From Maea johnstoni (taxonomy: Eukaryota > Annelida > Polychaeta > Spionida > Magelonidae): a stretch of DNA of 64,000 nt. Location: the NCBI GenBank assembly GCA_963942565.1, contig OZ012685.1:3767537-3831536 (forward strand), given 5' to 3'. A program made the translations under genes and the position numbers. The notes beneath the pieces are model-generated. The model made no database searches. It was given only the letters and a program-made list of their open reading frames with translations, and had not been told where the DNA came from. Of the stretch, positions 22,760-35,025 are shown piece after piece. Numbering within the stretch: position 1 is the stretch's first letter; each line of letters starts with the position of its first letter.

Positions 22760-25200
22760 TATGGGGAGGATGTTGGGGCTGGAGAGACAGCGCAGTCACC
22801 TATTAATCAGCACCCTGTCATCCCAGACCAATTAGATGTGACCTCCTGTCACTTAAAATACAGCACTCTATTCCTGTCTAGACCTTAAGTCTGTGTGGGG
22901 CTAGTCAGGAGCATGGTGACTTTCTTTCCATCCTGTCAAGGTGTGGATACATACTTTTGGACATTACCTTAATTTTCATCTAGATGGCATGTTTTTCAGT
23001 CAAGTTATAAAAAAGCTTGATGGCTGAAGGCGGTTTAGTTTGTTGGGCCCTTTGAGGAACCCACCCTTTAACATTTCATGCCTGTAGAACCGCACCCCCC
23101 AATGTGCCCCTCAAAACAGTTATTAATAAAACACTGAGGTAAATCATAACCTATGGTAAAAATATAAGTAAATCCAATATTTGTCATTCCAAGGGTCTGG
23201 CTGCAATTAATGCACTTCACACACTCCTCGAAAAAGGAGTCATCAATGACCAAGTTATATTTCAGAATTATCCATTCAACTTTCAGTCTCTGGACACTTC
23301 AGTACCAAGTAGTTTTACAGCATTTTCCAACATTGATGCCAGCACAGCAGCATGAGCCCCTCACATACAAACCACTATCAATTCCCCCTCAAAAATTGCC
23401 ATAACGGAACTGACAAAAAAGTGGCAGGACCTGCAGAATCTGGGAGCAGTCTGCTGGACTAGTAAATAAAAATTTAAAATAAATCCATGACATAATTCCT
23501 ATACAGATGTGAATACATAAATAATAATATGCCTGTACAATATCCTTGATAAGGGACTCCACTTCATGACTACAAGAAGTACATGTATTACATTATCTTC
23601 CCACTTAACACCAATATTCTTGGTAACATTTTCACTTTGTACCATTAAGTAATACTCACTTTGAAAATAAATCTCATTTTGCAGTTGAATGTTATCATTT
23701 CAATGATATTGACCTAGACATCATCATTAATTATGTTAATAATCATGTTAATCAATCATGCAAGCCTTCTCCTCCACATTCTATTGTTCTTATCTACCTA
23801 ATTATCATCATGAAGACCATAGTTAAAGCCATCAGACCTGCAAGGCCTGTTTATGCCACACTAACCACCAAAGGCATCCAAATGTACTACAACCATTTCC
23901 CACCTTTTATTGCTAGCCATCAAACAGAAATAAAACTTAACGGCCATGAAAAGACAAATCACCCAATTAACACCGAAGCTCCTGGGTAAGAGACCAATGC
24001 TAACTAACTCTTATGTCGTCAACCCTGCTCTGGCTCCATATCCCATGTTAATTATTCACACCCTCATTTCCTACACAGTTGTCATCCCAACAGACCATAA
24101 TACTAATCTTGACCAAAGCTCGATAAGTTTTATCATAATCATTAATAATTGAATAGTCTGATGGATGGCAGAGCTCAGTGGCGCATTTAGCTGTGCCTAA
24201 GTAAGAACAGAAGCCCCCTATAAGGAGGGTGCTGAATTATGGATCGTCGTGCCGCCAATTTGGCCGCACATGGACAGCTTTGTTCTTGTGCGACTTTGAG
24301 TTATGAAGTAAGAATCGTTGTGACAGCTCAACATATGTCCGCTGGTCAACACGCCATGCAAAGTGAAGAATTGACCACTGAGTGACCAGAGGATGACCAC
24401 TGACATAACAACTACTAGACAGGTGTTTATGGAAGCTGAACAATGACCAGGTATATCTCAATTAGTACTAGATAGGGCCCTATTGTCAATTCTGTATGAT
24501 CCACAGAGAAACAATAGAATTATTAGATAATAATGATAAGGTATTAGCTTCTGAATACAAACCAATCCTGTGGTTTCATAGCCTAGGGATACATATGGAT
24601 GGACAACTTAATCTGCGAACATAATTGTAGATTGTCATCCTGCATGTAGTATTATTGTCCCTTCTGTCGCAGTCATTGTTCCATTTCATGTTGGTCTCCC
24701 CATGAATACTTCAAAGACACGATGAAGGCAAAATGCGGGCTTTGTCAGGTGATTTGCATAGATGAAACTGATTATCCTATTTGGAAGTGAAATGTGATCT
24801 CATCAAAGGACTGATCGATTTCCACTCTGCATTCCTGACAACTCAACATATCATTTCACAGGGATCGAAATTCCAGCCAATGAACTTAACCTGCAGGTAC
24901 ATGGATTATATCTTAAAATCCTTTGGATATGCATGGCAGGGGCTAGCCTAGATTTCTAGGCTGTCATATGTACTTTTCTGTTATGTTTTTTTTCTGTTAC
25001 CAAGCACCAAATAATGTAGGTAGCCACAGTGGTCAATTTAGTTTACATTTATCTCACCAGGATTCAGTTTGATTAAACATATAGAGATAGGAGGAGCAGG
25101 TGGTGCCATCTATCTACCAAACCTGGTACCACACGACAGTGCTTGGTCAACACATAAGGGAAGGTGAACATTACAGGGACTAGGAGCCTAGTCTAGACCA
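22760..25200. other. Intergenic block, no gene seen
   Basis: About 2.4 kb, mostly AT-rich. Short frames near 23068-23404, 23946-24152 and 24218-24461 have no known motifs. GCTAGCCTAGATTTCTAGGC near 24947 is an imperfect palindrome reminiscent of the palindrome in the 133-bp satellite at 60.5 kb. Confidence 0.45.
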
Positions 25201-25434
25201 GGGCCTGCACCGATGGCCGTGTGGTCTAAGGTGTTGCAACTGATTGCTTAATGTCTCTCCCCACTGCCCGGGTTCAAATCCCATTCGAGGCATGTGCGAA
25301 AGTTGTCAGTGACTTGGGGTTAGGTGGTGGTTTTGTCAGGTACTCCAGTTTCCTCCAACACTTACAACTGGCTAGTCACGACTTAGCCACAATATGGCAG
25401 AAAAGGTGACAAAAAAATCAAAATTCAAAATTCC
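25201..25434 (+). repeat. tRNA-derived SINE, best copy in the window
   Basis: The head GGGCCTGCACCGATGGCCGT is followed by the A-box region TGGCCGTGTGGTCTAAGG (25214-25231) and B box GGTTCAAATCC (25271-25281). The 46-base spacing fits a tRNA-derived pol III promoter with a type-2 (long variable arm) tRNA ancestor. The body reads GACTTGGGGTTAGGTGGTGG, then GGTACTCCAGTTTCCTCC, then ACAACTGGCTAGTCACGAC and GGCAGAAAAGGTGAC. The tail is AAAATTCAAAATTCC. GGTACTCCxGxTTCCTCC resembles a motif I recall from repeats of many aquatic animals. Not assigned to a named family. Confidence 0.85.
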
Positions 25435-27456
<2,022 letters not shown>

Positions 27457-28040
27457 TGGTTCAGGATGGTCCAGGTATAATGAGGGTTAAGACCCTAACC
27501 GTGGTCCACCAGCTGTCTGTCTGTGTGTCACCCCCAGCCCCCTCGGGGATGGCCACTCCCACCAGCCCCTACACAGACTGCCAGTGGCCCTCGGCACAGA
27601 TCAGCACAAATCTAATAGTCACACATTAACCTGGCTAAACAATGCTAATAAAGCCAGACTCCTGGCAACCAATTGCCTTAATTACCTACACAAAATCATA
27701 GCTGCTTTTCCTGTCCGGCCCATCTCGGTGCTCGAACCCGGCCCTGTGGTTAAATGATCATCAGGCAGGGTCCACCAGGGAATTAGGGGGCTGGTTAAGG
27801 AAAGACCCTAATTTTGATAACAATGTTTAGTCATCATAAATATTTCATTGCAAACAACGCATAAATTCAGCAGTCAGCAAGACATGAACCTTTTGATGAG
27901 TTATGCCCACTTCTGAAGACCAGCTGGTAACCTATGCTCCTATCTGTGTTATTTAACTTTTATGCGTTAAATTAAGGAAAGATGCAAAAGCTTTGTTTCT
28001 CCAAATCAGAGATATGTTGACCTAACTTCATATCTCTATA
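27457..28040. other. Intergenic block, no gene seen
   Basis: 27480-27780 is GC-richer unique sequence; 27780-28040 is AT-rich. A GGTTCGAGC word on the minus strand near 27730 was checked for a tRNA T-arm and does not fold as one. Confidence 0.45.
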
Positions 28041-28201
28041 GGGGAGCGGCCAGGGGCCATATTTGGGATTTATTTTGGGCGGGTCTCACACACACCTCCA
28101 ACATACATCATTTGAAAGCTTATACTCTCTAGTTTAATATTCTGCCTGTTGGAGTTGTCAAAAGTGGTGCAGATTCTGAGAAAATACGTTTATGTAACAT
28201 A

Positions 28202-28456
28202 ATGTCTGGAAAAAAGCTGAAGGGTATGAAATTACGATATGTTTTTTTGAAGGGGCTAAAGAGGATAGTATGTTCACTCAACTTTGTGTACTACAACAAG
28301 CCTCATGCCCACAATTCAAATAAAACATTTGAAGCCATACTACTAAATTTTTCTGGTGAAAATTCCAATTTTATTACAAATTTAGGGTACGATTCACCTT
28401 TTTCTCAAATGCCATCACATAAATCAACTTTTCAGATAGTACAATACCAGACTTAG
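28202..28456 (+). other. Small conserved open frame in the left arm, 84 codons
   Basis: Runs opposite to the main gene, in the downstream 1.1 kb. The same frame is open at 33103-33312 (minus) in the right arm, where an upstream in-frame methionine gives 69 codons with the same residue sequence. It is basic at the start (MSGKKLKGMKLRY) with no known domain. Because the two arms are nearly identical DNA, preserved openness is weak evidence; it may be non-coding or the remains of a second gene. Confidence 0.2.
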
Positions 28457-28832
28457 CTACATAGCACACATATATATAAACCTACATCTTTTTTCAATCA
28501 TTTAGGAACCAAACTGAGTTACAAGACTGATTTATTCAAACGTTTTGGCAATTCCTATGCCTATAAAACTGAAAAAGATGATAATAGAAAAATATGCAAA
28601 ATGATATTTAATCTTTCAAATATTCCTAAAAGTATCTGAATGACATCCAAACTGAAGCATATACCCTGTACAGATATCTTATATTGGATATTGGCTGTCA
28701 GATTTTTAGATTTGGTTGCCCAGTCACCCAGGACAACTAAATTATTTGTGAAAATAGTCAACAATTTAGCAAAATTCACAAAACGCTCACAAAAAAAAAA
28801 TAAAAAAATAAATCTAATAAAATTTAATCATA

Positions 28833-29000
28833 CAGGCAACCTTACATAAGTCAGACACTTATAAGTCAGATTTTCTACTAAGTCAGATGCTGGTCCCATC
28901 CCTATCATTGCAGTTTTATAATCTTCACATAACTCTAATTTTGCCTATCTTGGACAGAAAATCCTGGTCCCAATTCATCCGACTTATGCAAGGTTACCTG
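28833..29000. mobile_element. Tigger/mariner-like MITE inside the left arm
   Basis: Left end CAGGCAACCTTACATAAGTC and, reversed, right end CAGGTAACCTTGCATAAGTC are inverted repeats with two differences. TA flanks both sides (28831-28832, 29001-29002). 168 bp, no transposase. The same insertion is present in the right arm, so it predates the inverted duplication. Confidence 0.85.
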
Positions 29001-29163
29001 TATTATGATATTCACAATATGTTTTTCAGGAAGATTTTTTTCTTTTCGTTGATACCAAATGTAAAATGTCCACCTTGAAGAAGACAAAGAACACTCACTG
29101 GATGATCAAACTTGTGTGCAAGTGTTCACACTCAAAGTCTCACAGCATCAACCACAAACAGAA

Positions 29164-30036
29164 TTATTCTGAATTACTGTCTGATGTATATTGTGTTGAA
29201 ATCGGATTTTGACAAACATCATCACCGTGACAGGAACACAATTCTACACAGGCCAAGCGGTTCTTTCTACTAGAGCATGAGTCAGTACCACAAAGATTCC
29301 TCTTGCTGCAAGTACAAAGCAAATCTTGCATCACCTCGGAGGCCGACAATCCTTCATAGTACACTGGGACAAGCTTCTCCCCCTCTCTTTTCCATCCATA
29401 TTCCAGTGGGGATCCCAGGTCAGGCTTAGCAATGTGGTAGGAAATCCAAATCCATGTTTGCCAGGCAGCCCTTCTGACATACTGTTTCAGACTCTCTTCA
29501 CAGGGTGGCAGCTTTGCCAACACACATTCTCGCTTGGCTGCAAGCTTTGCACGTAACACATTCATGTTTGAATGTGCTTCGTTTTCCTTGCCCTTAGGAT
29601 CATACAAACTAGCAATGAACTTGTGAGCTCCAACAATTGAAGTGTTCTCATCATCACCACCTATGAAAACCAGCTCAGCAAAGGAGTCTACCCCTTTTTC
29701 TGAGATTGTTTTATACACAGAATTTTTTCCTTTACCGAAAAAAAACAGATGTTGAATTACACACTGTGAGAGCGTGAATAGCAGGCAATACTTTCAGAAA
29801 TAGTGGTGATTGTGAGTGACATATGTCATGTACTGGGATGAACCTCCGAAGGTCAGTGGTTCTGGTTACTGTTCCAGTCTCAATCCAGAATTCTTTCACT
29901 CTGTCCATTTGCGGATAGTAGTGAATGGCTAGCACCAGAACATCTGTGTCAGGCATTTTGATGATGACTCGACCTGTCATGTCATTTCTCTCGAATACGT
30001 TGTTGGTATGGACGGCATGTAGAATCATCCTGGTAT
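29164..30036 (-). pseudogene. FEN/XPG-like nuclease plus CXC-domain gene, 5'-truncated left copy
   Basis: Reading on the minus strand from 30036, the product begins within TRMILHAVH, continues with MPDTDVLVLAIHY and LPAIHALTVCNSTS, then a 184-codon open stretch (29164-29718) ending DSNSE. The acidic motifs and the (G/V)C(D/N)S block resemble the I region and the GxD motif of FEN1/XPG-type (PIN-like) nucleases. The C-terminus LCTCSKRNLCGTDSCSSRK followed by LACVELCSCHGDDVCQNP is a Tesmin/TSO1-like CXC pattern, here with one cysteine of the right copy replaced by serine. I remember this architecture as a high-copy, intron-poor family in aquatic invertebrates, consistent with a mobile element. 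The copy lacks its N-terminal half and its frame is interrupted between 29718 and 29732, so it cannot make a full product. Family assignment is from memory and motifs only. Confidence 0.65.
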
Positions 30037-30039
30037 TAG

Positions 30040-32404
30040 ACCCATTTGACACAGAGGCACATCCTGTGGTTCTGTTCAACATCTCCACTGGTATACACGC
30101 CTCTCCTGAAGTACAAGAATCACTACTGGGAGCCAAAGATACTGGATTACACCAAATGGAGAGATTTGTCAAATCATCCTTCTCAACACAGCAGACAAGC
30201 AGCTTTTATAGTTCCATCAGTAGATATGGCGTACTTACCTTCTCCGATATGACAAAGAAAGCCAAATTTCTGTGCAAACAGGGAAGTAAGACTGGAGGCA
30301 TCAGTCCAGAAGTAATCTTCCGCGGAGCTCTCAACATTGCTGGCTGTAGGGATGATATCAGCCTTGAATTTGTTCTTGGTCATCCTCTGTGACCAGTTCC
30401 ATCCGCCCTGTTTCACGATGACGGCTCAATGAGAAAGACCACCAAATCAGAGCTTGGACATAAACTTGAAGCAGATGTATCAAAGGTGACTGAGCTTCCA
30501 CAACATGACAAGACATCCAGTGTATATATCAGGGATGCAATGGCCGCCATTCACATGATGCCAGGAGACAGTTTCAGTACGTTTGATAGCCTAGCCAGTG
30601 CATATCAGCGCAACTTGCTGGTTGAGTTTGACAAGGCAGATACAGTATTTGATGTATTTGACTAGGGTTGCATATCGGTACTCGGGTACCGATAGGGACC
30701 GATGCTCATTTCGAAAAGAACCGGTATTTACCCGTTTTGTTGAGAACCGGTACTAAATGGCACCGTTTCGTTTCTGAGTACCGCTTCGTTTCAACAGATT
30801 AGAAATTTGTTACTGCCAATTATATGCGGCGATGACGCATTGTGTGCTGATTCCTGATGAAACAGTTATAGACACGCTGTCTGGAATAGCATTCGGCGGG
30901 AAACATGATACGGTGTAACATCCAATGCACGTTCGCAGTGCGTTGTGGCGATCATTTGCTTCGGTTAACTTCATCAATGTCCGTCTCAATCGTTGGTTCT
31001 GTTCCCCAATTCTACTATTGATTGTTGTCATAGAATTGAGGAATGGAACCACACTTGTTAGCGACATGAATGTCATAAAAAGGCTGATCAGGTCTCGGAG
31101 ATCAGAGGTACCGTTTCGATACCGATACCGATACCACTGGTACCGTTTCGCCAGTACCGGTACCGGTATCGTACCATTTCGTGTTAACGGTATGCAACCC
31201 TATATTTGACAGATACGATAATGAAAATTCTGTCAAAGTGGGTGAAAGAGAGCGGAGGGCAGATGCTGGTGAAGGTAGCAGGAAATACCATGTAATGGGT
31301 GGTCAACCAGTTCCACCATAGAAAAAAATTCTAAATGTTCCTTCAAACAAACAGGCACTCGTTGCTTTTCTCTGCAAGTATATGGAGACGAATGCTCCTG
31401 AACTGTTATCTACTCACCCTGGTAGAAAACTTTTCCTTGCTGGAGGATTTGAAAATGGTGAGGAGGCAAAGAGCATAGGACTGGTTGGTGTACAAGAAGC
31501 ATTAAATTTTTACAGCACACATAAGGAAGCTGATACCAGGATGATTCTACATGCCGTCCATGCCAACAAAGTATTCGAGAGAAATGACATGACAGGCTGA
31601 GTCATCATCAAAATGCCTGACACAGATGTTCTGGTGCTAGCCATCACTACTATCCGCAAATGGACAGAGTGAAAGAATTCTAGATTGAGACTGGAACAGT
31701 AACCAGAACCACTGACCTTCAGAGGTTCATCCCAGTACATGACATATGTCACTCACAATCACCACTGTTTCTGAAAGTATTGCCTGCTATTCACACTCTC
31801 ACAGGGTGTGATTCAACATGTTTTTTTCAGTATAGGAAAAAATTCTGTGTGTAAAACAATCTCAGAAAAAGGGGTAGACTCCTTTGCTGAGCTGGTTTTC
31901 ATTGGTGGTGATGATGAGAACACTTCAATTGTTGGAGCTCACAAGTTCATTGCTAGTTTGTATGATCCTGAGGGCAAGGAAAACGAAGCACATTCAAACA
32001 TGAATGTGTTACGTGCAAAGCTTGCAGCCAAGCGAGAATGTGTGTTGGCAAAGCTGCCACCCTGTGAAGAGAGTCTGAAACAGTATGTCAGAAGGGCTGC
32101 CTGGCAAACATGGATTTGGATTTCCTACCACATTGCTAAGCCTGACCTGGGATCCCCACTGGAATATGGATGGAAAAGAGAGGGGGAGAAGCTTGTCCCA
32201 GCTATGTACTATGAAGGATTGTCGGCCTCCGAGGTGATGCAAGATTTGCTTTGTACTTGCAGCAAGAGGAATCTTTGTGGTACTGACTCATGTTCTTGTA
32301 GAAAGAACCGCTTGGCCTGTGTGGAATTGTGTTCCTGTCACGGTGATGATGTTTGTCAAAATCCGATTTCAACACAAGATACATCAGACAGTGATTCAGA
32401 ATAA
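30040..32404 (+). pseudogene. FEN/XPG-like nuclease plus CXC-domain gene, longer right copy
   Basis: Coding similarity begins at the inner edge of the left arm (LDPFDTEAHPVVLFNIS, then GIHASPEVQESLLGAK) and continues with ISPEVIFRGALNIAGCRDDI and SMRKTTKSELGHKLE up to VFDVFD, where a hAT MITE splits it at 30663-31202. It resumes with NSVKVGERERRAD-like sequence, MPDTDVLVLAI, IHTLTGCDST and a 198-codon open stretch (31808-32404) ending DSDSE. Order: N-terminal scaffold, nuclease-like core (EADTRM, DTDVLVL, GCDST), linker, C-terminal CXC domain with all cysteines (LCTCSKRNLCGTDSCSCRK, then ELCSCHGDDVC). The first part of the gene is missing, replaced by the left arm, and the frame is also interrupted by stops, so it is not functional as it stands. 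Likely transposon-derived. An alternative is a recently retroposed or duplicated host gene, but the inverted-arm setting and end motifs favour a mobile element. Confidence 0.65.
30663..31202. mobile_element. hAT-type MITE, 540 bp, with 8-bp target duplication
   Basis: The ends TAGGGTTGCATA / TATGCAACCCTA are perfect 12-base inverted repeats. TATTTGAC flanks the element at 30655-30662 and 31203-31210, an exact 8-bp target duplication, diagnostic of the hAT superfamily together with the TAG start. Subterminal GGTACCGATA and GGTACCGGTACC words repeat at both sides. There is no transposase, so mobility would depend on a source elsewhere. It splits the gene of the composite and lies only in the spacer. 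Confidence 0.93.
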
Positions 32405-33526
32405 TTCTGTTTGTGGTTGATGCTGTGAGACTTTGAGTGTGAACACTTGCACACAAGTTTGATCATCCAGTGAGTGTTCTTTGTCTTCTTCAAGGTGGAC
32501 ATTTTACATTTGGTATCAAAGAAAAGAAAAAAATCTTCCTGAAAAACTTATTGTGAATCTCATAATACAGGTAACCTTGCAAAAGTCGGATGAATTGGGA
32601 CCAGGATTTTCTGTCCGAGATAGGCAAAATTAGAGTTATGTGAAGATTATAAAACTGCAATGATAGGGATGGGACCAGCAAAGCCATCTGACTTAGTAGA
32701 AAATCTGACTTATAAGTGTCTGACTTATGTAAGGTTGCCTGTATGATTAAATTTTATTCAACTTTTTTTTTTGTGAGCGTTTTGTGAATTTTGCTAAATT
32801 GTTGACTATTTTTACAAATAATTTAGTTGTCCTGGGTGACTGGGCAACCAAATCTAAAAATCTGACAGCCAATATCCAATATAAGATATCTGTACAGGGT
32901 ATGCTTGTTTGGATGTCATTCAGATACTTTTTGGAATATTTGAAAGATTAAATAGCATTTTGCACATTTTTCTATTATCATCTTTTTCAGTTTTAAAGGC
33001 ATAGGAATTGCCAAAACGTTTGAATAAATCAGCCTTGTAACTCAGTTTGGTTCCTAAATGATTGAAAAAAAATGTAGGATTATATATATGTGTGCTATGT
33101 AGCTAAGTCTGGTATTGTACTATCTGAAAAGTTGATTTATGTGATGGCATTTGAGAAAAAGGTGAATCGTACCCTAAATTTGTAATAAAATTGGAATTTT
33201 CACCAGAAAAATTTAGTAGTATGGCTTCAAATGTTTTATTTGAATTGTGGGCATGAGGCTTGTTGTAGTACACAAAGTTGAGTGAACATACTATCCTCTT
33301 TAGCCCCTTCAAAAAAAATATCGTAATTTCATACCTTTCAGCTTTTTTCCAGACATTATGTTACATAAACGTATTTTCTCAGAATCTGCACCACTTTTGA
33401 CAACTCCAACAGGCAGAATATTAAACTAGAGAGTATAAGCTTTCAAATGATGTATGTTGGAGGTGTGTGTGAGACCCGCCCAAAATAAATCTTAAATAGA
33501 GCCCTTTTTCGCACTTGGCCGCTCTC
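31533..33526 (+). repeat. Right arm of the large inverted repeat
   Basis: Inverted partner of 28041-30036. It starts at ATACCAGGATGATTC and ends GGCCGCTCTCC, followed by TA. It contains the 3' half of the gene, the second copy of the Tigger-like MITE and the reversed small frame at 33103-33312. Confidence 0.9.
32568..32741. mobile_element. Tigger/mariner-like MITE inside the right arm
   Basis: Begins CAGGTAACCTTGCAAAAGTC and ends GACTTATGTAAGGTTGCCTG, with TA at 32566-32567 and 32742-32743. It is the inverted-duplicate counterpart of 28833-29000, about 174 bases. Confidence 0.85.
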
Positions 33527-34841
33527 CTACTATCTAAACCATGGAGTTTAAAGAATACATGTTCATGCATTTTATGATAATTGCGTTGTTGTTAAGTGTT
33601 GTAAAGCCATGAATCCAATATGTTTGTTTTCAATGTTGTAAGCTTTTTGTTGTTGTTGTTGTTGTTGTGGTTATTGTTATTGTTGTCAATGTAACAAGAC
33701 AGACTGCAGCCCTTTTAGCATATCCATATGTCAGCAAGTGTTATTGATAAGGATACTGCTGTCCTTACCAAACATAGCTGAGAACACATTTTCTGTCTCA
33801 ATGAGACAGGGATACTACATACATGAATAGCTTTGTTTATGGCCAATTACAGATAGCACTATAAGAATTTATATCCTGGCAATAGAATAGGAATCAGTAA
33901 CAGTAAACAACATATTCCTGAACACCTACATATATATACATCGTTTGCAAATGGCAAAACCACTTCAGAAGTTACCAAACATAGAAATTGCCTTATTTCC
34001 ATGAAAAATATCTGAACTGCTTCAAAATCTGATGCAGGAATTTGAGTAATAACCTGTATTTTGAGCAACATTTATTTAAAGCAAAGGTTTTCTAGCAGTG
34101 GAATATAGTAGTGAAAAAAGTGCCCCTGCTATCAGGTGTCTTGTCTCTAAAGGTATATGTTACCTACAAGTCGTCCCAGTGGGGCGTCCCTTGTGTGCAA
34201 AGTCATGTTGATCTAAGAAAGTGTAATTGATCGGAGATTAGGAGCCGAGATAAGTAAGAAAGTCATTCCACTAACATGTACCCTTATACCCTATACCCTG
34301 GTACCAGGGTGGTCACCCATCTATCTCTCTTCATAATCACTCAACCTGTTCAGGCTGATCCTACCCTTCAGCCTTTTGTACCCAAAAAAACCCTATCACC
34401 TCCACCCCAGCAAGATAGGGTATCCAGCCCTTTATGTTTGACTATAGATGGTGGGTGGTAAATTACACAGGGCCGGGTGTCGTTGCTTTGAAGTGATGCT
34501 GGCAATAGCCCGGGGGCTTGTGGGTAATTACCGATGGATGTCGGCATGTGGACAAACAACCCCGCCAATACTCAGAGTATGGGAGTGACTAGAGCCAATG
34601 GCTAGAAAGGACACAGCTCATGGGACCTATTTTTAAAAAATCTTACCAATAGCATACATGAACATCTTAGCTGTTCAGATCTTGCACGATTTTTTAACTT
34701 GGTTGCCAGGATCTCAATGGCTTAGCACTTGTGTTTTTATAACATGTTATACTATGATAACATGGTTTTAATTTCACCAGGGTTGTGTTGGCCATCTTAA
34801 TACCAGTGGTTGTGAGTGGTTTCTTTGGAAGTAGTAGAATT
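33527..34841. other. Intergenic block, no gene seen
   Basis: AT-rich unique sequence. A short (TTG)n microsatellite lies at about 33648-33668. No significant open frames or dispersed repeats. Confidence 0.5.
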
Positions 34842-35025
34842 TGGAATTTTGATTATTGTCACTATTGCAGCTAATTTGTGACTAGCCAGTTGTAATTGGT
34901 GGAGGACACTGGTGTATCCAATGAATACCACCGCCTTAACCTAAGTCACTGGTAACTTTCTCACATGCCCTGGCCCGGATTCAAACCCAGTGGTGAGAGA
35001 CACACAGCCATTAGTGCACCTGATG
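34842..35025 (-). repeat. tRNA-derived SINE, minus strand
   Basis: On the minus strand, after a degraded head, B box GGGTTTGAATCC, GCATGTGAGAAAGTTACCAG, TGACTTAGGTTAAGG, ACAACTGGCTAGTCACAAA and a tail ending AAAATTCCAAATT. Same family as 25201. Confidence 0.75.

Larger units (their letters stand above)
28041..30036 (-). repeat. Left arm of the large inverted repeat
   Basis: Inverted copy of 31533-33526. Homology stops at the word ATACCAGG (reverse complement at 30029-30036). It contains the C-terminal half of the gene (29164-30036, minus), a Tigger-like MITE (28833-29000) and the outer end. The outermost 20-45 bases differ from the right arm by an indel and substitutions; the rest is nearly identical. 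Confidence 0.9.
28041..33526. mobile_element. Composite inverted-repeat transposon-like unit, about 5.5 kb
   Basis: Two arms of almost equal length (28041-30036 and 31533-33526) are inverted copies of each other and flank a 1,496-base spacer. Each arm holds the 3' half of one gene, its stop, about 1.1 kb of downstream sequence and an outer end GGGGAGCGGCCA (left) or GGAGAGCGGCCA (right, reversed). TA lies just outside both ends, compatible with a TA target duplication but too short to prove one. The spacer continues the plus-strand gene upstream and contains a hAT-type MITE. The most economical reading is a transposon whose 5' end was replaced by an inverted copy of its 3' end, giving a foldback-like unit. 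Arm proteins differ at only about 7 of 184 residues, so the duplication is recent. Confidence 0.75.

Noticed and set aside
22706-22888. Cys-Val alternating peptide
   Set aside because: Translation of (GT)27.
27700-27780. tRNA gene on the minus strand suggested by GGTTCGAGC
   Set aside because: The T-stem does not pair and no acceptor or anticodon arms are found.
28041-33526. LTR-type element
   Set aside because: The repeats at the two sides are inverted rather than direct, and no reverse transcriptase, integrase or capsid-like motif is seen.
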